From Macrosoma leucophasiata (taxonomy: Eukaryota > Arthropoda > Insecta > Lepidoptera > Hedylidae): a stretch of DNA of 64,000 nt. A program made the position numbers and the translations under genes. The stretch covers positions 23,236,501 through 23,300,500 of the forward strand of contig JAWQUS010000010.1 in the NCBI GenBank assembly GCA_036365455.1, written 5' to 3'. This document shows positions 21,963 to 30,639 of the stretch, one piece after another. The notes under the pieces are model-generated. The model was not told the origin of the DNA and ran no database searches. It saw nothing but the letters and a program-made list of their open reading frames with translations. Numbering within the stretch: the stretch's first letter is position 1; each line of letters begins with the position of its first letter.

Positions 21963-22210
21963 TTTATGTAACGGAATTGGTAAGCAAGCATGCAGTTCAC
22001 ATTGATGTTAAGTAATGACTGCAGCCCATAGACACCCACACAAAGACCAAAGTCAAAATGTAGAGGCGTTACCACTCCTAAGCCCTAAGGTTTTATGCCT
22101 CTGTGCCGGAAATTACATGGCCGTACATTGCCACTTGACCGGAACACGATAGTGCTGAACGTGAATACTGCTGTTTAGCGGCAAGTATATTAAGTAAATA
22201 TAAATGAATC

Positions 22211-22627
22211 GCGTATGGCCATGAAGCGCGCATGGCCCGGCGGCTGGTGTATGAAGCACGCATGGCCCGGCGGCTGGTGTATGAAGCACGCATGGCCCGG
22301 CGGCTGGTGTATGAAGCACGCATGGCCCGGCGGCTGGTGTATGAAGCGCGCATGGCCCGGCGGCTGGTGTATGAAGCGCGCATGGCCCGGCGACTGGTGT
22401 AGAGATCATAAGTGATCTACTCGGTTAAGCACCACGGGTGCGGTCGGGTAGTGTGATGGGTGACCGCTAGTGGCAAATTAAATGCGCGTTTCCGTGCTTC
22501 GGAGGGCACGTTAAGCCGTCGGTCCCGGTTGGATTGGAGCAGCGTGGTGGAGTAAGTTCCAGGCCTCCCCGTAAAAAGGGAAGAGACTCGTGCCCAGCAG
22601 TGGGACGTATAATGGGTTGCCATTATT
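22211..22627 (+). mobile_element. S5S SINE with expanded 5' head, inserted in R290
   Basis: After the tandem head comes the 5S-rRNA-like block: CTCGGTTAAGCACCACGGGT, GCGGTCGGGTAGTG, GATGGGTGACCGCTAGTGGC. Then comes the family body GGGCACGTTAAGCCGTCGGT and the end CCCAGCAGTGGGACGTATAA, TGGGTTGCCATTATTATA. The middle part present at 63.3-63.5 kb (the GTCGTTAAACC..AACATCCGAC region) is deleted. Confidence 0.88.
22221..22400 (+). repeat. 30-bp minisatellite, 6 units, made from the SINE head
   Basis: Six back-to-back units start at 22,221 and every 30 bp thereafter (ATGAAGCACGCATGGCCCGG, then CGGCTGGTGT). Units differ only at GCACG/GCGCG and at one G to A in the last. Because 30 is divisible by three, several frames stay open (for example MKHAWPGGWC repeated). 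These frames are a by-product, not a gene. Confidence 0.98.
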
Positions 22628-22690
22628 ATAACTATATTAGGTAATGCGGTGGTGCCTACGTCCGCGAGCTCCGTCTCTACCACCAGTTAA

Positions 22691-23073
22691 AAAAATGTGA
22701 TGTTATGGTATTGGCAAACAGGCTCACAGTTCAAAGTAAGTAAGTGCAAGCAGCCTTTGTACCTCTACACTAAATCTGGAGTCAAATACGCAGCCCGCCC
22801 CCACTCCGTTCACGAATAACGCATTAAAGGAGATGTTGCAAAAATGTATGGACCTCCGGCCATGTATTGTACACAATATCATGAACAAGCAAAATTAATA
22901 TAAACGTTTTTTACTGCATATTTTCACTTATTTAGCTTTGTTTGCAGTTACAAAACATTATTTGCAGTTAGAATTGCTACTCAAAACACTCACAAATATG
23001 GCGGGTAATGCCATTTTGACAAATTCCATTAATTAATTAATCGATTTCCGATTTGAATGAAAGTCATCGGAAC
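22691..23073. other. No gene; possible decayed R290 at the left edge
   Basis: Around 22,710-22,790 words such as TATTGGCAAACAGGCTCACA recall R290. The rest is plain AT-rich DNA. Confidence 0.4.
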
Positions 23074-23461
23074 TTCTTTAAATTGTTTTATATTATTTCG
23101 CATTAACACATGCTTGTGAAATATATTTTATTTTAAAGAAAAATGGAAAGAAAAATTTGACTTCAGGCGAGACTCGAACTCGCGGCCTACTGGGAATCTA
23201 GTCCAGCCGCTCTTTCAATTGAGCTACTGAAGTCCTGCCCGATTTGTCAAATCTTTCCTTCACATCTATTGCATTGCTTTATGATAGCAGCAGCGCCATC
23301 TATTGCCAACTATGCTAGTTAGGCAACCGATATAATAGACTTTGCAGTTTATTGAATATCGTACAGAAGTCGCTTTTACCCTTAATAATTGTTTTATATT
23401 ATTTCGCATTAACACATGCTTGTGAAATATATTGTGTAAATATATAGTATTCTTTAAATTG
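23074..23461 (-). mobile_element. tDR element: tRNA-like gene between direct repeats, 12-bp TSD
   Basis: A 46-bp direct repeat (AATTGTTTTATATTATTTCG.., 23,081-23,126 and 23,387-23,432) brackets a body holding a tRNA-like gene on the minus strand. It also holds conserved flanks (AAAGAAAAATGGAAAGAAAA on one side, CCTGCCCGATTTGTCAAATC on the other). The whole is bounded by TTCTTTAAATTG at 23,074-23,085 and 23,450-23,461, a likely target-site duplication. The unit length between direct repeats is 306 bp. It has no protein-coding frame. Confidence 0.85.
23160..23233 (-). tRNA. tRNA-like gene in tDR element
   Basis: Reading the minus strand, 74 nt fold with a perfect 7-bp acceptor (ACTTCAG/CTGAAGT), a 4-bp D stem (GCTC/GAGC) and a perfect 5-bp T stem (GCGAG/CTCGC) around TTCGAGT. 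Pol III A-box (TAGCTCAATTG) and B-box (GAGTTCGAGTC) words are present. The anticodon arm is abnormal: CTGG pairs with CCAG around a 9-nt loop, or forms five pairs with an A-C mismatch giving a nominal AGA anticodon without the long variable arm of tRNA-Ser. It is probably not a decoding tRNA. The D loop differs by one base from the other copies. Confidence 0.6.
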
Positions 23462-24083
23462 ATCGATTCGATTCATCGTTTTTTTGTTAAGATGTGATGC
23501 ACTAGTAAGGTACATATAGCATTAGTTCTGTTTTATCTACATAGGTACTATCCCCAGCGTAGGCTGTACCGCCGCCATACTGAACATGGTTGAAAATGAT
23601 AAAATCGTTTGAATGAAATGTGGTTGTAACTCTAAAACATGTTCTTGAGTAAATTAATTATATTTTTTTCGGATTCTTCTTTAATTTACCCATTTTTTGA
23701 GGTAGTGTACGAACCAGAGCCGAGCTCGCAACATCTCCTTTCCAGAAAGACCTTGCGGCAATATCTTGCCCATATTGTCTACGTTAACTATAGTTTTGCG
23801 CCGCCACTGCATCAGATGATTTAATTATTTTCCCATCAGCAGTTCCCAGACATACATCAGATGGCGAAAGTTGCTATTATGTCTATCCTATTTGCGATCT
23901 ACCCTCTCATCCCGTGAACCGTGGCGGCTGGAGGTCACTTTTTCATGGCTGTAAACATTTAAACGTCCGAGTTGCATTAGATATAATAAAAAAAAACGGC
24001 TTCGATTTTTCGAAACATTGGATTACAAAAAATTTTTTTAAGTGGATTTTTTTTTGTCCCGTAATGGAAAATAAGCATACAGT
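23462..24083. other. No gene recognised
   Basis: AT-rich; two short frames at 23,639 and 23,914 lack any domain or codon signal. Confidence 0.4.
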
Positions 24084-24312
24084 TTACATTATGTATGTAT
24101 GTATCTTCACGCCAGGTCCCTAACGGGGAAGGCAGAGAATGTAGAGTGCTAGATATACCGGTCCTGACATACCTCTCATGCCTCATCTACCTTCATCATT
24201 CTCTTCATACATGCACGCCGATTCCTAAGACTTTTGACCGCACCATCAGACAGAACTCGACCTATTTGGTCATGGTAGGTCAGCCTTGGTCTCCCTGGGC
24301 CTCTGCAACCAT
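24084..24312 (-). pseudogene. RTE LINE 3' end, 5'-truncated
   Basis: The reverse strand carries the RTE tail: GACCAAATAGGTCGAGTTCT, GTCTTAGGAATCGGCGTGCA, and a 3' GATACATACATACATA microsatellite. It is slightly more diverged than the 12.4-kb copy and broken at CTCTGCAACCAT, where a later insertion lies. Confidence 0.85.
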
Positions 24313-24623
24313 TGATTGGTACATAAGCATATGTTATTATATATAAGTAGTTATATATAGTAATAGCATAGATTAGCGTATAGTAAAATAAAATTAAATA
24401 GAATTAGTACAATAACAACGGTAGATATAAGCTAAGTAAACGATAAATAAAAATAGAAAAGTGTTAAAAAGAAAAGCATTAAGCAACATGATAAAAATAA
24501 GATTATAGAATAAGGCTAGCAGTAATATCCATCCTAGAATAAATAAAACTACAGATATACAAAGTCTCTAATTACGTTAGAGGTAAATGGTATAAACTCA
24601 AACAAAAAAAACCATTGATTGGT
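24307..24623 (+). mobile_element. Poly(A)-ended retroposed sequence with 14-bp TSD, source unknown
   Basis: AACCATTGATTGGT occurs at 24,307-24,320 and 24,610-24,623. Between them lie 289 bp of very AT-rich sequence ending CAAACAAAAAAA, with AATAAATAAAA about 60 bp before the end. Long direct repeats plus an A-tail are the signature of LINE-mediated retroposition. The inserted sequence matches no other repeat here and no long frame is present, so it could be a SINE, an mRNA 3' UTR or a non-coding RNA retrocopy. Confidence 0.8.
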
Positions 24624-24695
24624 TGATTTGTTTTTTACATTGATGGTACCTAAGTAATACTGTGGCCTATAAACATCTACATGAAATCAGACATT

Positions 24696-25080
24696 TCAAT
24701 ATAATAAATAACAATAAGAGCAACCCTTGAGACATCCCACTGCTGGGCACGAGTCTCAGCCCTTCTTGAGGGAGGCCTGCAGCTTACACCACCACGCTGC
24801 TGCAATACGGCTTGGTGGAGATAAGGGTTAGTGGCCAACCCGCTTTCGGATGTTTTCAAACCGTCCATAGAGCCTCTGATAAGGTTTTAACGACTGCTAT
24901 CTAATGATAGTCAGTAACCGGGACCGACGCTTTAACTTTCCCTCGGAAGCACGGAAACGCGCATTTGAATCTGCTAACTAGCGGTCACCCATCATACACA
25001 CGACCGCGCCCGTACCGCTTAACCGAGTAGATCGCTTGCGATCTACACCAGCCGCGGGGCCATGCGCGCTTCTCAATATA
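24696..25080 (-). mobile_element. S5S SINE, full length
   Basis: It runs on the minus strand from the GCGCGCATGGCCCCGCGGCT head through the 5S-like block (reverse of GGTCACCCATCATACACACG..GCTTAACCGAGTAGATCGC) to the CCACTGCTGGGCACGAGTCT end. TCAATATA lies on both sides (about 24,695 and 25,073), a probable 8-bp TSD. Confidence 0.9.
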
Positions 25081-25102
25081 GATGAAACCAAAGATTTTAT
25101 TT

Positions 25103-25206
25103 TTCTGAGGCCTAAGGTTCTATGCCCGAAATAACAGGACCGTATATTACCACTTGACGGGAACGTTATGGTGCCGAATACTACCATTTAGGGGTAAGCA
25201 GATTAG
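25103..25206 (-). mobile_element. R290 5' half, diverged
   Basis: CTGAGGCCTAAGGTTCTATG to ACTACCATTTAGGGGTAAGC; the 3' end is replaced by the S5S insertion side. Confidence 0.75.
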
Positions 25207-25578
25207 GAAACTACAATTTCAGGCCAGAAATCAGAGCTAAGGAATTTCTCCAGGAACACGCAGCTTGAAAGGGCAGAATAAGAGACGGCTCTCCTTATGA
25301 TGGCCGTAGCGCAAAGAGTCCTCCTTCATATTTATTGAAGCAACTGCATGGGGACCCGAACCCAGGCCTCACTATTAACCTCTGGCCTGTGAGGCTGTCC
25401 CGCCAACCGGTGCAAAGTCCCGTGTGCAGTCGCCGTGCCGGAGTAAGAGACCGGAGTGGGGCCAGGCGCCTGTGCACGGGGGGGATCGGGGGTCCTTCCG
25501 TCCCCCGGGCCAGCAATTTGCACCACCTCTGAGAGCAGATGGTCTAATTCACCGACAACTTTGTTCGTCGGGTGAGTA

Positions 25579-25964
25579 ATGCGGTACACATCATCCTTCC
25601 CCTTTCCCGACGCTTCAAAAAAACAAAAATGGTTAAACAAAAGAAAAAATTTAGGCTTCTCTCAGCGGACACCCCCCGCCACATTTACTGTGGACATGTG
25701 CAATATTAGGGGTTTACAAACCAACCTTAACGCCGTCCATCTTCATCTGGAAATGGCTAAGCCGGCCCTACTCTTTCTGACGGAGACGCAAATATCCTCT
25801 CCACTCGATACTGCATATCTTACTTACCCCGGCTACACTCTGGAGAACAATTTTATTCGCCGCGCCGGGGTATGTCTGTATGTCAGAGAGGATGTCTGTT
25901 GTCGCCGTCTTGACCATTTTGACCATTTTGTTCCCGAATCACTGACTTCGCTGAAAGGACAGCT
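25579..25964 (+). pseudogene. LINE endonuclease domain, N-terminal part
   Basis: The frame carries VDMCNIRGLQTNLNAVHLHL (EN motif I, N-I-R-G), then ALLFLTETQISSPLD with the catalytic TET glutamate, then GYTLENNFIRRAGVCLYVRE. This is the typical order of an APE-like LINE endonuclease, which nicks target DNA for target-primed reverse transcription. The frame then runs off at about 25,964. The continuation is in another frame (YDFALVNGLTQVVTGFTRI), so the central catalytic part of the domain (the D-x-N and S-D-H region linker) has been shortened by a deletion with a frame change. It cannot make an active enzyme. Confidence 0.8.
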
Positions 25965-27680
25965 TATGACTTTGCGCTGGTTAATGGTCTCACACAAGTC
26001 GTAACCGGGTTCACCCGGATACCAGATGTCGAGGGCCACACCGCCTCTTTGCTGGATCTTCTGCTGACCTCACATCCTGCCAACTATCAGGTGGTGGTCG
26101 AGGCTCCTTTAGGATCCTCAGATCACTGCTTGGTACGTACAAAAACCCTCTTGTCGGTTCGGGCGCCTCTGCAGCCCTCCTCCACACGGCAAGTGTGGCA
26201 TTACAGGTCAGCAGATTGGGATGGACTGAGGGAGTTCCTGTCGTCCTACCCATGGAGGCAGCTTTGTTTCTCGTCGGAAGATCCGAGCACGTGCGCCGAA
26301 GCTGTAACCGATGTGATACACCAGGGTATGGATTGTTTCATCCCGCACTCTGTTGTATCCATTGGCGGACGGTATCAGCCCTGGTTCGATAAGTCTTGTG
26401 CTGTGGCTTCTAACCATAAGCAGGAGACTAACCTGGACTGTGGCTCAAGCCTGCAAGGATCCAAATGCCTCCGACCTAAAGAGAGTACTCAACGCTGCCT
26501 CCAGGTCCTCAAAGCTGCGGATAGCCGGAGCAAAGCCAAGCATGTCGTTAGAGTTGGCAAGAAGCTAATGAGGCATCCTCCCGGGAGCCGTGCCTATTGG
26601 TCTCTTGCCAAAGCTATCGAAAATAATTTTTGTCGGTCATCTTTCCCACCACTGCGAAAAACTGTCGATAGCCTGGCCCACACGGCAAAAGAGAAAGCCG
26701 ATCTCATGGACAGCCTCTTTGCCTCAAACTCGACTCTTGATGACATGGGTAACACAGCGCCTACCATCTCGCACTGTGAAAGCTCTATGCCTGACGTCAA
26801 ATTCACTCAGAAGAACGTCAGGCGAGCGCTGTTATCCCTTGACGTCAAGAAGTCGAGTGGGCCGGATTCCGTCCCTGCAGTGGTGTTGAAGATGTGCGCT
26901 CCCGAGCTGACCCCCGTTCTGACGCGTAAAGTACCGTCTGCGTGGAAGATAGCCCTTGTGCATCCGATACCCAAAAAAGGGGATCGCAGTGATCCGGCCA
27001 ACTACAGGCCCATAGCAATAACCTCCCTACTCTGCAAAGTCATGGGGCGTGTGATCAATACACAGCTGCTGCAGTACCTGGAGGATCATCAGCTGATCAG
27101 TGACCGCCAATATGGCTTTCGTCAAGGCAGATCTGCTGATGATCTTCTAGTATATCTCACGCACTATTGGTCTCACGCCTTGGACAAGAGTGGGGAGGCA
27201 TTGGCTGTAAGCCTAGATATCGCTAAGGCCTTTGACCGGGTCTGGCATGGGGCACTTCTCGCGAAATTGCCATCTTACGGTCTTCCCGAGAGGCTATGCA
27301 ACTGGACAGCCAGTTTTCTGTCTGAGCGTTTTATACAGGTCTTAGTTGACGGTCAACGCTCAGACAGACTACCTATCAACGCTGGTGTGTCGCAAGGCTC
27401 TGTGCTATCTCCCACGCTTTTTCTTGTGCATATCAATGAAATGTTGGAGCAAAACTCCAATTTTCATTGCTATGCGGATGATAGCACGGGAGATGCACAC
27501 TATACAAGCCGTGCAAATGCCTCTCGGACACTTATCGAAGAAAGCAGGACTAGACTTGTGTCTGAAGTCGAGCACTCTCTGGAGCGGGTCTCAGATTGGG
27601 GTCGACTCAATTTAGTGCAGTTCAACCCCTCGAAGACACAAGTCTGCGCGTTCACCGCTAATAAAACCCATTCATTGTAG
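25965..27680 (+). pseudogene. LINE endonuclease end plus reverse transcriptase
   Basis: The frame starts with the endonuclease C-terminal motif (GSSDHCLV, counted about residues 24-31 from the ATG at 26,049) and continues into the RT. KKSSGPDSVPAVVLKM is motif 1. PIPKKGDRSDPANYRPIAIT is motif 2. SLDIAKAFDRVWH is motif A with the catalytic Asp at residue 390. NAGVSQGSVLSPTLF is motif B. CYADDST is motif C, with YADD at residues 475-478. All catalytic aspartates are kept. A short deletion (LTPVLTRKVPSAWK lacks about ten residues normal at this place) and a stop at 27,678-27,680 after NPSKTQVCAFTANKTHSL break the protein. It would have copied LINE RNA at the nicked target. No other gene depends on it. 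Confidence 0.88.
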
Positions 27681-28009
27681 CACCACAGTTCCAGGGCACT
27701 CCGCTTGCCATTGGTAAGAGTATCGGTATCCTGGGCGTTGACATATCGAACGAAGTGCAATTTGGGAGTCACATTGAGTGTAAGACCAAGTTGGCATCCA
27801 AGAAGTTGGGGGTGCTTAACAAAGTGAGGCAGTATTTCACATGGGGGCAGCTACTACAGCTTTATAAGGCCCAAGTGCGGCCCCATCTGGAATACTGCTC
27901 TCATTTGTGGGCGGGAGCCCCCAAATACCAGCTTGGTCCACTTGACTCCCTACAACAACGCGCCGTATTGTTAACGATCCGGGACTTACAGACAGGCTCG
28001 AACATCTGA
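27668..28009 (+). pseudogene. LINE RT C-terminal (thumb/linker) fragment, shifted frame
   Basis: The frame continues the RT: GTPLAIGKSIGILGVDISNE, LGVLNKVRQYFTWGQLLQLY, KAQVRPHLEYCSHLWAGAPK, LDSLQQRAVLLTIRD. HLEYCSHLWAGA is the conserved C-terminal block of jockey/CR1-type RTs. It stops at TGA 28,007-28,009. A further frame (28,010-28,380) carries VPPSLFLHRTTRRREKFHPH and NELPSEVFPRCYNMGFF, the extreme C-terminus. At least two frameshifts therefore separate parts of one original protein. Confidence 0.85.
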
Positions 28010-28404
28010 GCCTGCGCAGAGATATTGGTAGTCTGTGCGTGTTATACCGTCTCTACAATGGTGAGTGCTCTGTCGAACTGTTCGACATGGTACCACCGTC
28101 TCTTTTTCTACACCGTACTACCCGCCGAAGAGAGAAGTTTCACCCTCACCGACTGGACACGTGGCAGTGCTCAACGGTGCGGTTTTCTCGTTCGTTTCTG
28201 CCCAGAACGTGTAAATTGTGGAACGAACTTCCCTCTGAGGTGTTCCCTCGGTGCTACAATATGGGGTTCTTCAAAAATGGCGTCAAAAGAGTCCTTGAGG
28301 GCTGGCAGCGCGTTGGCAACTCCCCTGGTGTTGCAAATGTCCATAGGCGACGGTGACCACTTACCATTAGGTGGCCCGTCTGCTAGTCTGTCAACTTAAT
28401 GACA

Positions 28405-28760
28405 TAAAAAAAAAAGTGAAAGTCCCGTCAAAATCGGAGACACTCAAATTCTGTTTATTTGGATGTAAGTATGTATGTATGTATGGATGTATGGAGATAA
28501 AAGTAGCCTAAGTTACTCCTTATCACATCAGCTAACTGCCAATGAAAGTCCCGTCAAAATTGGTCAAGCCGTTCCCAAGATTAGCCCCGCCAAATACACA
28601 GACAGACAGACAAATATGTAAAAAATGTTGTTTTGGTACATATACCAAAACAATAAAATAACCGCTCATATGTATGTATACACGGTACATATACCGTGTA
28701 TACATACATATGAGCGGTTATTTTAATATTGCAAACAGACACTCCAATTTTATTTATTTG
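28405..28760 (-). mobile_element. Helitron-like repeat Y (copy 1) with snap-back hairpin
   Basis: GTCCCGTCAAAATCGGAGAC, GATAAAAGTAGCCTAAGTTA, CACATCAGCTAACTGCCA and a (GACA)n run match the reverse of 34,910-35,400. The right part is disrupted by the hairpins at 28,628-28,724. Confidence 0.7.
28628..28724. repeat. Two adjacent perfect hairpins with the same CATA loop
   Basis: The first has 11-bp arms (28,628-28,638 and 28,643-28,653; TTGTTTTGGTA). The second has 33-bp perfect arms (28,655-28,687 and 28,692-28,724; AAAATAACCGCTCATATGTA..). Both loops read CATA inside GTACATATAC. Confidence 0.97.
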
Positions 28761-29480
28761 TATGTATATAGATTTATTATGGAAGCTAGAATACAACATA
28801 AGACCTCAAAATTCTATGAAAATTTTAAGCGTCTACATTAGTTATAGCGGTAACAGAAATACATAATTTGTGATAAATACATAAATGTTAGCTTTCTAGC
28901 TATCACTATTTATGAGATACAGCCTGGTGACAGACAGACGGACGGATGGACAGACAGACAGACAGACAGACAGACAGCGATTAGCAGGATTAGTTATCCG
29001 TAGGGTCCGTTTTTACCTATTAGGTACGAAACTCCCTAAAAGATAGAACTAAGATACAGAATAGTCTAAAAATATTCGATACGATTCCTTAAATTGACTT
29101 AACTTTTTTATTTCTGAACCGATTCACATGAAACAAACATTAAATGTTAAGTGAAACTTACCACAATATATTAGTGAAAACTGCTAATCGAATAAGCCGT
29201 TTCTGATATTAGCGTGCACAAACACACAGACAAAAAGACATTTTTTTTTTTCGGGATAAAAAGTACCCAGTGTTGTGCGCCAAAGGTTAAAGTATAATCA
29301 TACCAAGTTTCATTGTAATCGGACCAGTAGTTTTTGTATGATGCTTGAACAAACAGACAGACAGACAGACAAAAAAAATTCTAATCACATATTTGTGTTT
29401 GGTATCGATCTAATAACATCCCCTGGTATTTATTTTTTCAATATTTTCAATGTACAGAATTTACACTTCTACAGATTTAT
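28760..29480 (-). mobile_element. Long nonautonomous CTGT repeat (copy 2)
   Basis: Reverse-oriented counterpart of 5455-6175, with TCACTATTTATGAGATACAG, CGAATAAGCCGTTTCTGATA, TGTTGTGCGCCAAAGG and CAGAATTTACACTTCTACAG in order. Confidence 0.75.
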
Positions 29481-29509
29481 TATAAGTATAGATAAATGTT
29501 TTTGATGGG

Positions 29510-30304
29510 ATACCCTTATTAATATTTTTTTACGAGATTGGAATGTCTTCGCATTCAACCGGCTCTCTAGGGGGAGAGAGTCGGGATATGAAGGACTGGA
29601 ACCCTCTAAAACCACCTCGGTGCCGACTTCATTGCACAAAGGGGGGAGGGGATCCGGGTACACTAAAACACTGCTCCGGTTCCCTCCCACGCACTTCGCC
29701 TCCATAAGGCTCGTCCACGGGGACTCTGACAGTCCCATTCTGAGGTATGCTCAGAATGGGACTGTCACAACGACCTGCGGCTACCCCAGTCGCCGTCTTC
29801 CCGGAACCGCGAGAACCTTTAACCAGCATTTGGCGTCAGATTGATTCTACAACGCAGTGATGCCTCCGCCACTGGTTAACTACATGAACTATTATATAAT
29901 AAACTAAGATTAAAAACCAAACAACTTTCTTCGATCAAGATGCCCGTTACGGTGCCTGCATTTGGCCCGATGAATGCTATCGTGTAATTAGCTCGTCTGG
30001 CGGCGCGCGCCGATGCGTGGAGTCCCGGAGGGTTCGGGATCGTGGGGTCGAACGCGAAAGCTGTAACGTGAATTGTCACTCCTGTATTCTACTGCAGGTT
30101 GAAAAATACTATTCACAATAGTCAATATTTCATCCGAAAGACGTTAACAGCGTTAGGTCTTAGGCCTCTTGTACACGACAAGAAAAGCCACCGAACCTAT
30201 GTAAGAATTCGTGTTGTTTCTTCAAAAAAACTGTGTACACTATTTCGGCGCTGACCAAGAAAAAATCTTGTATGCGCTAGACACGACGCGTGAACGTTGC
30301 TGTG
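29510..30304. other. Unidentified GC-richer tract with hairpin
   Basis: About 350 bp of GC-rich sequence (29,540-29,870) followed by a second GC patch (29,960-30,070). No frame has recognisable domains. A perfect 17-bp hairpin lies at 29,728-29,766 (arms GACAGTCCCATTCTGAG, loop GTATG). It may be the 3' end of an unrecognised LINE, but no other copy is in the window. Confidence 0.3.
29728..29766. repeat. Perfect 17-bp hairpin
   Basis: Arms 29,728-29,744 and 29,750-29,766, loop GTATG. Confidence 0.97.
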
Positions 30305-30639
30305 GTGTTAATGCGAAATAATATAAAACAATTATTAAGGGTAAAAGCCACTTCTTTACGATATTCAATAAACTGAAAAGTCTATTATATCGGTTGCCTA
30401 ACTAGCATAGTTGGTAATAGATGGCGCTGCTGCTACCATAAAGCAATGCAATATATGTGAAGGAAAGATTTGACAAATCGGGCAGGGCTTCAGTAGCTCA
30501 ATTGGAAGAGCGGCTGGACTAGATTCCCAGTAGGTCGCGAGTTCGAGTCTCGCCTGAAGTGAATTTTTTCTTTCCATTTTTCTTTAAAAAATAAAATATA
30601 TTTCACAAGCGTGTGTTAATGCGAAATAATATAAAACAA
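30305..30639 (+). mobile_element. tDR element, sense copy
   Basis: A 27-bp direct repeat (GTGTTAATGCGAAATAATAT..) lies at 30,305-30,331 and 30,613-30,639, 308 bp apart. Between them, in order, are TTAAGGGTAAAAGCC, ATATCGGTTGCCTAACTAGC, ATAGATGGCGCTGCTGC, GATTTGACAAATCGGGCAGG, the tRNA-like gene, TTCTTTCCATTTTTCTTTAA and TATTTCACAAGCGTG. This is the same order as the 23.1-kb copy on the other strand. No TSD is evident here. Confidence 0.85.
30487..30560 (+). tRNA. tRNA-like gene in tDR element
   Basis: 74 nt with acceptor GCTTCAG/CTGAAGT (a G-U first pair, where the other copies have A-U), D stem GCTC/GAGC, T stem GCGAG/CTCGC with loop TTCGAGT, and A and B boxes intact. The anticodon arm has the same irregular CTGG/CCAG geometry as the other copies. 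A T-run terminator-like stretch (TTTTTT) follows within 10 nt, as needed for pol III. Confidence 0.6.

Larger units (their letters stand above)
21963..22690 (-). mobile_element. R290 (minus) split by an S5S insertion
   Basis: The 3' portion lies at 21,963-22,200 and the 5' end at about 22,628-22,688 (GGTAATGCGGTGGTGCCTAC to CTCTACCACCAGTT). The break is at the TATATTA word, repeated on both sides of the S5S SINE. Confidence 0.85.
25250..28415 (+). mobile_element. Non-LTR retrotransposon (jockey/CR1-like LINE), degenerate
   Basis: A single sense-oriented LINE with an apurinic-type endonuclease start, a reverse transcriptase, a C-terminal domain and a 3' end TGTCAACTTAATGACATAAA plus an A-run (to about 28,415). 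The 5' part (25,300-25,580) is GC-rich, and no gag-like ORF1 with zinc knuckles is visible, so it is missing or 5'-truncated. The 5' boundary is not certain. Frameshifts and at least two internal deletions inactivate it. Its 3' end recurs at six other places in the window. Confidence 0.88.

Noticed and set aside
22221..22400. CRISPR-like regular array
   Set aside because: The 30-bp units are contiguous with no spacers, and the host is a eukaryote.
22093..22415. Three open frames encoding ten-residue repeats
   Set aside because: They are produced by a 30-bp minisatellite inside a SINE; the period keeps any frame open.
30487..30560. A functional nuclear tRNA gene
   Set aside because: The anticodon arm is irregular, no isotype fits (AGA without a long variable arm), and the gene recurs inside a mobile repeat.
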